Shown here piece by piece: positions 18,199 through 26,411 of a DNA stretch of 64,000 nucleotides. The stretch's first letter is position 1. Every line of letters begins with the position of its first letter. The notes beneath the pieces are model-generated. The model saw nothing but the letters and a program-made list of their open reading frames with translations. It did not search any database and was not told the DNA's origin. The DNA comes from DSWT01 sp035373625 (GTDB lineage Bacteria; Chloroflexota; Anaerolineae; B4-G1; SLSP01): the NCBI GenBank assembly GCA_035373625.1, contig DAOSNS010000011.1:37651-101650 (forward strand), in the 5' to 3' direction. The position numbers and the translations under genes are program-made.

Positions 18199-18837
18199 GT
18201 GGATTACTGGCAGATACGGGTCATCATCGGCAGGTTGTTCCGCATATTGACCCACCTCGAAGTGGTGGGAGTAGAGCACATTCCCATGCAAGGGGGCTGT
18301 TTGCTTGTCACCAACCACATCAGCCGTCTGGACACGCCGGCGTTGCTGGTGGCGTCGCCGCGACGTGTCTATCCGCTGGCGGCCGACAAATACAAGAATT
18401 TCCCCATCTTCAATCAACTGCTCAACATCAGCGAAGCAATCTGGATTAACCGCACGGAATTCGACCGCGAGGCGCTGTTGAAGGCGATGGCTGTGCTGCA
18501 ACGTGGCGACATGCTGGGCATTGCGCCGGAGGGCACCCGCTCGCGCGACGGGCAATTGCACAAGGCCAAACCTGGTGTGGCTTTCCTGGCGGCGCGCACC
18601 GGCGTGGACATTGTGCCGGTAGGGATCACCGGCACGGCTACCATGCTCCAGGACTTTGCGCGGCTGCGGCGCATGCGGATCCGCGTGACGTTTGGCGCGC
18701 CGTTCCGCCTGCCTAAATACGGCAAACTCTCTGCGGACGAACTCGATGCGGCCACGGAGTTGATTATGGCTCACATCGCGGCGCTGCTTCCCCCATCCTA
18801 TCGCGGCGTCTATGCTTCTTCCGCTCTTTCTCTTTAG
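18199..18837 (+). CDS. plsC: 1-acyl-sn-glycerol-3-phosphate acyltransferase (PlsC family)
   Basis: A 212-residue member of the PlsC family, which transfers a fatty acyl group to lysophosphatidic acid at the membrane surface. The catalytic motif reads NHISRLD (H40, D45) and the glycerol-phosphate-binding motif EGTRSRDG is at 111-118. The start is GTG 18199 with GGGGGGAGG upstream. It follows the lipoprotein gene by 20 bp and may be cotranscribed. Family assignment is secure, exact acyl donor preference is not. Confidence 0.88.
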   Translation: MDYWQIRVIIGRLFRILTHLEVVGVEHIPMQGGCLLVTNHISRLDTPALLVASPRRVYPLAADKYKNFPIFNQLLNISEAIWINRTEFDREALLKAMAVLQRGDMLGIAPEGTRSRDGQLHKAKPGVAFLAARTGVDIVPVGITGTATMLQDFARLRRMRIRVTFGAPFRLPKYGKLSADELDAATELIMAHIAALLPPSYRGVYASSALSL

Positions 18838-18903
18838 CGGCACAACAGACAGCACAACGGGACACGGTTTCCCAAATGCGATAGCCCTGAATTCGGAATG
18901 TCT

Positions 18904-19043
18904 AAGGCTTTATCATTTTCGCTACAATGACTTCATTGAGCTTCGAGCGGGTTGCCAGATCCGCGTTGCCAACCTGAAAAACGGGGAACAGGCGTTCCCC
19001 TCGAAGCAAGAATGATAAAGGGAGCAAGAATGATAAGGCCCTG
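18904..19043 (+). repeat. dispersed intergenic element, copy upstream of rpoB
   Basis: Begins AAGGCTTTATCATTTTCGC and ends with two successive copies of the outer word (GCAAGAATGATAAAG and GCAAGAATGATAAGGCCCTG). The middle carries CGAGCGGGTTGCCAGATCCG and the palindromic GGGGAACAGGCGTTCCCC. Orientation is opposite to the copy at 15206. It ends 12 bp before the rpoB -35 box. This 349-bp spacer holds only this element and the promoter. Confidence 0.85.
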
Positions 19044-19054
19044 TCGGAATGCCT

Positions 19055-19082
19055 TTGACGCTGGCAATAGTCGTGGTATAAT
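19055..19082 (+). promoter_or_regulatory. rpoB promoter
   Basis: TTGACG (19055-19060), 16-bp spacer and TATAAT (19077-19082) with the extended -10 TGG. Transcription should start near 19089, about 100 nt before the ATG. Confidence 0.8.
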
Positions 19083-19186
19083 ACTCATTCGCTTATCATA
19101 TTATAGAGTGTTGCTTACGGCGATAGCGTGCCGCCGTGCATCGTGCAAATGATGATGGTTAAGACTCCCAGGAGGGGAAGAACAGG

Positions 19187-22100
19187 ATGACAGTTGTTAA
19201 CCTTGGAGTGAAGTCTTATGCGCGTATTCCCAGCGCTTTGCCCTTGCCGGGCTTGGTCGAGGTGCAGTTGCAGTCTTATCAATGGTTGTGCGATGAAGGA
19301 CTGTATCAACTTTTTGACGAAATCTCTCCAATTGAAAGTTTCAATGGCCTTTTGAGGCTCTATCTCCCAGGCTCTAAGGCCAAAGAGGCTGATTTTGACC
19401 TTAGCTATCGTTTCGGTGAGCCTAAACACGATCAAGCAGAGTGCCTGGATCGCGATCTTACCTATGCGGCGCCACTCTACGTGGATGTCGCGTTGGTCAA
19501 TCGTGAAACCAGCGAAATCGTCCAGCAGGAAATTTTCCTCGGCGATTTGCCGTTGATGACCGAGAACGCGACCTTCATCATCAACGGTACCGAACGGGTG
19601 GTCGTCAGCCAACTCATTCGTTCGCCCGGCGTCTATTTTGGGGTGGAAGAAGACGGTGGCCGCCGTTTGGCGACGGCGAAACTGATCCCCGACCGTGGCG
19701 CATGGATGGAATTTGAGACGCGCAAATCCGGCTATCTTACCCTGCGTTTTAACCGCAAGCGCACTATCCCCGTGACCATTTTCTTGCGTGCCCTGGCCGC
19801 TGTTGAAGACGAATTGCACTCCCCGCTGCTTACTCGGGGGGACGATGACGAGTTGCTGGAGCTTTTCGGTGCGGCCGATAATGACCCGGATCATCCCTGG
19901 ATTGCCAACACCATTCGCCAGGAACCGGCCTGGGAGTTTAAGCAGGATCGCACGCTGGCACAAGAAGCGATGATCGAATTCTACCGCCGCATGCGCCCCG
20001 GCGATCCCCCCACACTGGAAAATGCCCAGGAATACCTGGTCTCGCAGCTTTTCGATCCGCAGCGTTACAACTTACAGCGCGTGGGGCGTTATAAACTCAA
20101 TCAGCGCATGCAAATCAGCGTGCCGGCGTCCATTCTCACGATTACCAAAGAGGACATCGTGGCCCTGGTGCGACGGATGATCCACATCAACAACGGCGTC
20201 GCCGGTCCCGATGACATGGATCACCTGGGCAACCGCCGCGTCAAAACCGTCGGTGAGCTGGTACAAGCGAAAATCCGCGTGGGATTGGTGCGGATGGAGC
20301 GTGTGGTCAAAGAGCGCATGAGCATCCGCGAGGAATCCCTTACCCCCGTCAACCTTGTCAACATCCGGCCGGTGGTGGCGGCGATCCGCGAGTTCTTTGG
20401 CTCGAGCCAGCTTTCGCAGTTCATGGAGCAGACGAACCCGCTTTCCAGCCTCACCCACAAGCGTACCCTGTCGGCATTAGGGCCTGGCGGGTTGCGGCGT
20501 GAGCGCGCCGGCTTCGATGTCCGTGACGTACACCACAGCCACTACGGACGTATCTGTCCTATCGAGACGCCGGAAGGCCCCAACATCGGCCTCATCGGGC
20601 GGCTCTCGACCTATGGACGGGTCAACGATCTGGGCTTTATCGAAACCCCCTACCGCCGGGTGATCCGCACCGTCAACAATACCGTCGAACAACTGGTCGG
20701 CGAAATCGTGCGCGAGGACGTCCTCGATCCCGATACCCAGACCGTGGTCGCACCGGCCAACACCCTCATCACGCCGGAACTGGCGGAGCGCATCGCCGCG
20801 CTGCCGTTGACCGAGCCGGTCAAAATCGTGCCGCGCGTGACCGACGAAGTGGTGTATCTCTCCGCAGACCGTGAGGAACCTTACGTCATCGCCCAGGCCA
20901 ACGCGAAAGTAGACGAGAAAGGCTATTTCCTCGATAAACAGGTCGCCATGCGCAAAGGCGACCAGGTGGGATTCGCCCCGCCGGAGCGCATTGATTTCAT
21001 TGATGTCGCCCCCATCCAAATTGTGGGAGTGTCCGCCGGGCTGATTCCCTTCCTGGAACACGACGACGCCAACCGCGCGCTGATGGGGTCGAACATGCAG
21101 CGGCAAGCCGTTCCCCTCATCCAGCCGGAAGCACCCTACGTAGGTACCGGCATTGAGCGGGCGGCGGCGCTGAACTCGGGGTTGGTCATCCTTGCCAAAG
21201 GGGATGGCGTGGTGCTCAGTGTGACCGGTGATCGTATCGTGGTGGCGTATGACGATGGCGACGTGGTCACCTACAATCTCAAAAAATACGCTCGCTCGAA
21301 CCAGAGCACCTGTGTGGACCAGCGACCGAGTGTTGTCCGCGGTCAGCGCGTCACCAAAGGGGATGTGCTGGCGGATAGCTCGTCCACTCAAGATGGCAAG
21401 CTGGCGTTAGGCCAGAATATCCTGGTCGCCTTTATGTCTTGGGAAGGCGGCAACTATGAGGATGCGATCTTGCTCAGTTCCCAGTTGGTGCGGGACGACC
21501 GCTTTACCTCCGTGCACATCGAGAAATACGAGGTCTCCGCACGCGATACCAAACTGGGGCCGGAAGAGATCACCCGCGAAATTCCTAACGTTTCGGATGA
21601 TGCGCTACGTGATTTGGACGAGGACGGCATTGTGCGCGTCGGTGCGGAAGTGGGGCCGCTGGATATCCTCGTGGGCAAAATCACCCCGAAAGGCGAGAAG
21701 GAACTGACACCGGAAGAGAAACTCTTGCGGGCTATCTTTGGCGAAAAACTCCGCGATGTCAAGGACACGAGCCTGCGCATGCCCCACGGCGCGCATGGCA
21801 AAGTCGTTGAAGTCAAAGTCTTTGACCGCGAAGAGTACCGTGACCTGCCTGCCGGCGTTGAACGTGTCGTCAGGGTAAGCGTGGCGCAGCGCCGTAAAAT
21901 CACCGAGGGCGATAAAATGGCGGGGCGGCACGGCAACAAAGGCGTCATCTCGCAGATTGTGCCGGTGGAAGACATGCCCTTCCTGGCCAACGGCACGCCG
22001 GTAGATGTTATCCTCAACCCGCTGGGTGTGCCGGGACGTATGAACATCGGGCAGGTGCTGGAGACTCACCTGGGGTGGGCTTCCGGGCAATTGGGATTTG

Positions 22101-23086
22101 ACACAGTCACGCCGGTTTTCGATGGCGCGGATGAGGAGGAAATCGCCGCCGAACTGGCGCGCGCGTGGCTGATCAACTTCGCGTGGGACAATGTCACCGA
22201 ACGCGCCTGGGCCTGGTTGAAAGCTCAGGACTATCCCCTGGAAACGCTGCGCGATGACGATGAGGCGCGTCTGCTCTACATTATGGCTTGGCTTGCCCCC
22301 AAGGGCTACAAGGCGGATGCCTTGCGCGACAACTGGCATTACGCACGCCGGGCTGTGTTGCAAGAATGGCTTAAAGAAAACGGCTACGAGCCTGCCGATT
22401 TGCTTTCCTTCGAGGATGATTCGCGTCCTGTTGCTGTGCGCAAAGAAGTAGATCGGCGTGCCCAAACCGTTTGCCTGCGCGTGTGGATGGAGGCGCGTGG
22501 ACAAGACGTCAGCGCGTTGAGCGATGAAGAGGTCGTTTTGCGGGCTACTGAATACAGCATAGCCCACAACGATCCACTGCCCACATTGGGCAAGATGATC
22601 CTCTATGATGGGAAGACCGGTTTGCCCTTTGACCGCCCCATCACGGTAGGGATCATTTACATTATGAAACTCGCGCACCTGGTCGAAGACAAAGTGCATA
22701 CCCGTTCCACCGGGCCCTATTCGCTCGTGACGCAGCAGCCCCTGGGCGGCAAGGCCCAGTTCGGTGGACAGCGTTTCGGTGAAATGGAAGTCTGGGCGCT
22801 GGAAGCCTACGGCGCGGCGTACACCTTGCAGGAGATGCTCACCATCAAATCGGATGACGTGCAAGGGCGTGTCAAGGCCTACGAATCCATCGTCAAGGGC
22901 CTGCCGATCGAAGAGCCGGGCATCCCGGCCTCTTTCAAGGTCCTGGTCAAAGAATTGCAAAGCCTGGCCCTGGCGGTGGAAGCTGTGACAGATTCGGGTG
23001 AAGTCTTGCGCTTCGGGCGCGATGAGCGGCGCATGCAATTGCCCAAACTGGGGATGGGACTCCTGGGATTGACGCCTAGAGAATAG
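19187..23086 (+). CDS. rpoB: RNA polymerase beta subunit with a large insertion
   Basis: 1299 residues, the beta subunit of RNA polymerase, forming one side of the active-site cleft. The rifampicin region (FGSSQLSQFMEQTNPLSS, then HKRTLSALGPGGLRRERAG), the GRHGNKGVIS motif and the C-terminal QPLGGKAQFGGQRFGEMEVW segment are intact. Between PVFDGA (about 976) and ILYDGKTG (about 1138) there are roughly 155 residues where Bacillus has about 20. This insert looks helical, with repeating W-L/M-x(3-4)-G-Y/Q words. SD is AGGAGGGG. The gene stands behind its own promoter and a dispersed repeat. rplJL do not precede it and rpoC does not follow it, both unusual. Confidence 0.97.
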   Translation: MTVVNLGVKSYARIPSALPLPGLVEVQLQSYQWLCDEGLYQLFDEISPIESFNGLLRLYLPGSKAKEADFDLSYRFGEPKHDQAECLDRDLTYAAPLYVDVALVNRETSEIVQQEIFLGDLPLMTENATFIINGTERVVVSQLIRSPGVYFGVEEDGGRRLATAKLIPDRGAWMEFETRKSGYLTLRFNRKRTIPVTIFLRALAAVEDELHSPLLTRGDDDELLELFGAADNDPDHPWIANTIRQEPAWEFKQDRTLAQEAMIEFYRRMRPGDPPTLENAQEYLVSQLFDPQRYNLQRVGRYKLNQRMQISVPASILTITKEDIVALVRRMIHINNGVAGPDDMDHLGNRRVKTVGELVQAKIRVGLVRMERVVKERMSIREESLTPVNLVNIRPVVAAIREFFGSSQLSQFMEQTNPLSSLTHKRTLSALGPGGLRRERAGFDVRDVHHSHYGRICPIETPEGPNIGLIGRLSTYGRVNDLGFIETPYRRVIRTVNNTVEQLVGEIVREDVLDPDTQTVVAPANTLITPELAERIAALPLTEPVKIVPRVTDEVVYLSADREEPYVIAQANAKVDEKGYFLDKQVAMRKGDQVGFAPPERIDFIDVAPIQIVGVSAGLIPFLEHDDANRALMGSNMQRQAVPLIQPEAPYVGTGIERAAALNSGLVILAKGDGVVLSVTGDRIVVAYDDGDVVTYNLKKYARSNQSTCVDQRPSVVRGQRVTKGDVLADSSSTQDGKLALGQNILVAFMSWEGGNYEDAILLSSQLVRDDRFTSVHIEKYEVSARDTKLGPEEITREIPNVSDDALRDLDEDGIVRVGAEVGPLDILVGKITPKGEKELTPEEKLLRAIFGEKLRDVKDTSLRMPHGAHGKVVEVKVFDREEYRDLPAGVERVVRVSVAQRRKITEGDKMAGRHGNKGVISQIVPVEDMPFLANGTPVDVILNPLGVPGRMNIGQVLETHLGWASGQLGFDTVTPVFDGADEEEIAAELARAWLINFAWDNVTERAWAWLKAQDYPLETLRDDDEARLLYIMAWLAPKGYKADALRDNWHYARRAVLQEWLKENGYEPADLLSFEDDSRPVAVRKEVDRRAQTVCLRVWMEARGQDVSALSDEEVVLRATEYSIAHNDPLPTLGKMILYDGKTGLPFDRPITVGIIYIMKLAHLVEDKVHTRSTGPYSLVTQQPLGGKAQFGGQRFGEMEVWALEAYGAAYTLQEMLTIKSDDVQGRVKAYESIVKGLPIEEPGIPASFKVLVKELQSLALAVEAVTDSGEVLRFGRDERRMQLPKLGMGLLGLTPRE

Positions 23087-23097
23087 GGCGCATAGGG

Positions 23098-23125
23098 TTG
23101 ACGTTTTCAAGCATTGTGGTAAAAT
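23098..23125 (+). promoter_or_regulatory. str operon promoter
   Basis: TTGACG (23098-23103), 16-bp spacer, TAAAAT (23120-23125) preceded by TGG. It starts 12 bp after the rpoB stop and gives a leader of about 160 nt before rpsL. Confidence 0.75.
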
Positions 23126-23190
23126 CACAACTCGCAGACGGCAGCCAGAACTCCTGCCATCGCCAGGTGAATTCAACGATCAACGACGAG

Positions 23191-23220
23191 GGAGGCCATC
23201 GCAGTCAAAGATGGCCTTCT
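23191..23220 (+). promoter_or_regulatory. hairpin in the rpsL leader
   Basis: GAGGCCATC and GATGGCCTTC pair across a 9-nt loop. The stem lies downstream of the promoter, so it belongs to the rpsL leader RNA. It may be a ribosomal-protein feedback site or an attenuator; no T run follows. Confidence 0.4.
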
Positions 23221-23291
23221 TCACTGGAATCAAAAAGGTTTTTGTCACTCTAAACCATAACGGGTTGATGAGTTAAATTCAGGAGGAATCA

Positions 23292-23720
23292 GTGCCTACG
23301 ATCAATCAGTTAGTGCGAAAGGGACGCAAGCCCAAGCCGCAGAAGGCCAAGGCGCCGGCGTTGCTGTTCAACGTCAACACCCAGAAGGGTGGGCGGCTGA
23401 CACGCTCGAGCAAGGGCAATCCCCAAAAACGCGGGGTGTGCACTGTAGTGAAGACCACCACGCCGAAGAAACCCAACTCGGCGTTGCGGAAGGTCGCCCG
23501 TGTGCGCCTGTCGAACCGCGTCGAGGTGACGGCCTATATCCCCGGTGAGGGACACAACTTGCAGGAACACTCGGTCGTGTTGGTGCGTGGTGGACGTGTG
23601 AAGGACCTCCCCGGTGTGCGTTACCACATCGTCCGGGGGGCGATGGATGCGACCGGTGTGGAAGGTCGCCATCAGCAGCGTTCTAAATACGGAACCAAGC
23701 GCGAGGCCAAGAAGAAGTAA
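23292..23720 (+). CDS. rpsL: 30S ribosomal protein S12
   Basis: 142 residues, decoding-centre protein. The start is GTG 23292 behind CAGGAGG. It carries the loop of about 16 extra residues before PQKRGVC that Bacillus S12 also has, so the length is not anomalous. TTTPKKPNSALRK and GGRVKDLPGVRYH (the usual streptomycin and aspartate-modification regions) are conserved. First gene of the str-type cluster, 17 bp ahead of rpsG. Confidence 0.97.
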   Translation: MPTINQLVRKGRKPKPQKAKAPALLFNVNTQKGGRLTRSSKGNPQKRGVCTVVKTTTPKKPNSALRKVARVRLSNRVEVTAYIPGEGHNLQEHSVVLVRGGRVKDLPGVRYHIVRGAMDATGVEGRHQQRSKYGTKREAKKK

Positions 23721-23737
23721 GGAAGCGGGGTGCAAAT

Positions 23738-24208
23738 ATGCCGAGACGAACCAGTCCACCTAAACCTGAAGTTCCACCGGATCCGCGCTACCAGAGCGTG
23801 CCGGTGCAGCGTTTCATTAATCGCATGATGCGCGAGGGCAAGAAGAGTGTGGCGCAACGCATTATGTATCGGGCGCTCGAACGTGTCGAAGCCCGCACCA
23901 ACAAGCCGGCGTTGGAAGTCTTTGAGGCTGCCTTGCGCAATGTGGCGCCGGCGGTGGAGATCAAACCACGGCGCGTCGGTGGGGCAACCTACCAAATCCC
24001 CGTCGAAGTGCCGGCGTACCGCCAGCTTTCGCTTGCCATTCGCTGGATTTTGGATGCGGCGCGCAAACGTTCCGGCCACGGGATGATTGAAAAACTGTCT
24101 GCCGAATTGATGGACGCCGCTAACAATACCGGGGCCGCGGTCAAGAAACGCGAAGACACCCTGAAAATGGCCGAGGCGAACCGCGCTTTTGCGCACTTGC
24201 GCTGGTAA
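23738..24208 (+). CDS. rpsG: 30S ribosomal protein S7
   Basis: 156 residues, primary binder of the 3' major domain of 16S rRNA. The N-terminal MPRR.. stretch, RFINRMMREGKKSVAQ and the C-terminal NRAFAHLRW are typical. SD AGGAAG precedes. In other bacteria S7 represses the str operon, so it is a candidate ligand of the leader hairpin at 23191, though this is inference. Confidence 0.97.
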   Translation: MPRRTSPPKPEVPPDPRYQSVPVQRFINRMMREGKKSVAQRIMYRALERVEARTNKPALEVFEAALRNVAPAVEIKPRRVGGATYQIPVEVPAYRQLSLAIRWILDAARKRSGHGMIEKLSAELMDAANNTGAAVKKREDTLKMAEANRAFAHLRW

Positions 24209-24270
24209 ATCGCGTTCACAGCGCGCGACGCGCCAGGGCCGTCGCTGTTTGAAGCATAAGGCCGACGGCG

Positions 24271-26343
24271 ATGACCGAAGCACATTCACTGATCCATATC
24301 CGCAATATCGGCATTATTGCCCATATTGACGCGGGTAAAACAACTACCACCGAACGCATCCTGTACTATACCGGGCGCACACATCGGCTCGGCAACGTGG
24401 ATGAAGGCACCACCGTTACCGATTGGATGGTGCAGGAACGCGAGCGGGGAATCACCATCACCTCGGCGGCGGTCACATGTTTCTGGCGGGGCCACCAGAT
24501 CAACATCGTGGACACCCCCGGTCACATTGACTTTACCGCCGAAGTGCAGCGCAGCCTGCGGGTTCTGGATGGCGGGGTGGTGGTTTTCGACGGCACGGCG
24601 GGTGTTGAACCACAATCCGAGACGGTGTGGCGTCAAGCGCGTACCTTCGGGGTCCCGCTGATTGCTTTCATTAACAAGATGGATAAACTGGGCGCAAATT
24701 TCGCCCACGCTGTTGAGACTATCCGTGAGCGTCTCAGGGCGCATCCGGTGCCGATCCAGTGGCCGCTTGGCGTAGAATCTGGCTTCCGGGGCCTGGTAGA
24801 TCTGCTGGAATGGAAAGCGCTCCTCTGGGCCGATGATCTGGGGACGGTGATCCAGGAGATCCCGGTGCCCGCCGAAGTCGAAGCCGAAACCCTGGCGGCG
24901 CGCGAAGCGCTCATCGAAGCTATCGTCGAAACCGACGACCGGCTGATGGAGCGGTATCTGGAAGGCGAAGAGATTCCGGTTGCGGATTTGCGGACTGCGT
25001 TGCGTCGGGCCACCATCAGCGGGGCCATTCAACCGGTGCTGTGTGGTTCTTCCCTGCGCAACAAAGGCGTGCAACCCTTGATTGACGCGATTGTGGATTA
25101 CCTGCCTTCGCCGGTGGACATCCCGCCGGTGCAGGGGATGAATCCCAAGAAAGAACACCTTGAAGAGCGTCCGGCGGATGTCAACGCACCGCTGGCAGCA
25201 CTGATCTTTAAAATTGCTACTGACCCCTACGCGGGACGTCTGGCGTACTTCCGGGTTTATTCCGGGAAGCTCGTCCGGGGCAACGTCTATGTCAACCCGC
25301 GCAAGGGGGTACGTGAACGGGTCTCCAAGCTGTTGCGCATGTTTGCCGACCACCGTGAGGAAGTTGAAGAACTGGGAGCCGGAGACATCGGCGCGACGGT
25401 GGGGCTGAAGAGCACCTTCACCGGCGACACGCTGGCGGCGCTCCACGCTCCCATCATCCTGGAGGCGATTCGCTTCCCCGAACCGGTCATTTCGGTGGCC
25501 GTGGAACCGCGAACCGTCGCCGACCAGGATCGGCTCAACGAGGCACTGCAACGGCTGGCAGAAGAAGACCCGACTTTCCGAGTGCGTGTGGACGAGGGCA
25601 CCGGGCAGACCGTCATCTCCGGGATGGGGGAACTGCACCTGGAAATCCTCGTGGATCGGATGATGCGCGAGTTTGCCGTGCAGGCTAACGTGGGCAAGCT
25701 CCGCGTCGCGTACAAAGAGACCGTAACGCGCACCGGCCGGGCGCAGGCAGTTTTCGAGCGTATGATGGCCGGGAAACCCCAGTATGCGCGGGTGACGCTG
25801 GAAGTCAGCCCCGCCGATTTGGGAAGCGAATCGCGTTTTGAGAATCTACTACGTCCGCAGGACCTGGCGCCGCAATTTGTCGAGGCGATCAGAGCTGGGG
25901 CGTTAGAGTCGTTGGAGAGCGGTTTCCTGGCCGGTTATCCGATGGTAGGGATAGTCATCCGTCTCGTGGAGGCGGAGGCGATGCCCGATCTGTCCACGGA
26001 AATGGCGTTCAAGGCGGCGGCGGCGCAGGCGTTCCGGCAGGCTGTAGAGTCGGCTGCACCGGTGTTGCTGGAACCGGTGATGGACGTTGAAGTGTTGACG
26101 CCAGAAGAGTTTGTCGGCGAAGTGCTCGGCAACTTGAATTCCCGTGACGCCGAAGTCCAAATGATGGAAGCGCGCCCCGGGGGTATCCAGGCAATCCGGG
26201 CCTATGCCCCGCTGATTAAAATGTTTGGGTATGCCACTAACCTGCGCAGCATGACGCAGGGACGGGGTACATTTACAATGGAATTCCACCATTACGCACC
26301 GGTGGATTCCCGGCAAATGGAAGCCATTTTATATGGCACATAG
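24271..26343 (+). CDS. fusA: translation elongation factor G
   Basis: 690 residues, the GTPase that drives ribosome translocation. The P-loop AHIDAGKTTT (16-25), an intact switch I ERERGITIT, DTPGHIDF and FINKMD are all present, followed by domains II-V. Length is ordinary. It lies 62 bp after rpsG. The normal switch I here contrasts with that of the neighbouring EF-Tu. Confidence 0.96.
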   Translation: MTEAHSLIHIRNIGIIAHIDAGKTTTTERILYYTGRTHRLGNVDEGTTVTDWMVQERERGITITSAAVTCFWRGHQINIVDTPGHIDFTAEVQRSLRVLDGGVVVFDGTAGVEPQSETVWRQARTFGVPLIAFINKMDKLGANFAHAVETIRERLRAHPVPIQWPLGVESGFRGLVDLLEWKALLWADDLGTVIQEIPVPAEVEAETLAAREALIEAIVETDDRLMERYLEGEEIPVADLRTALRRATISGAIQPVLCGSSLRNKGVQPLIDAIVDYLPSPVDIPPVQGMNPKKEHLEERPADVNAPLAALIFKIATDPYAGRLAYFRVYSGKLVRGNVYVNPRKGVRERVSKLLRMFADHREEVEELGAGDIGATVGLKSTFTGDTLAALHAPIILEAIRFPEPVISVAVEPRTVADQDRLNEALQRLAEEDPTFRVRVDEGTGQTVISGMGELHLEILVDRMMREFAVQANVGKLRVAYKETVTRTGRAQAVFERMMAGKPQYARVTLEVSPADLGSESRFENLLRPQDLAPQFVEAIRAGALESLESGFLAGYPMVGIVIRLVEAEAMPDLSTEMAFKAAAAQAFRQAVESAAPVLLEPVMDVEVLTPEEFVGEVLGNLNSRDAEVQMMEARPGGIQAIRAYAPLIKMFGYATNLRSMTQGRGTFTMEFHHYAPVDSRQMEAILYGT

Positions 26344-26411
26344 GCCTTCTGGTCTGGTTATCATTCAATTCAGTAAAAAAGAATTAGTATAGAAATAAGG
26401 AGAGGCAAGCA

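Noticed and set aside
23292..23720. S12 loop as a lineage-specific insertion
   Set aside because: Bacillus and other Gram-positive S12 proteins have a similar extra loop before PQKRGVC, so it is not unusual.
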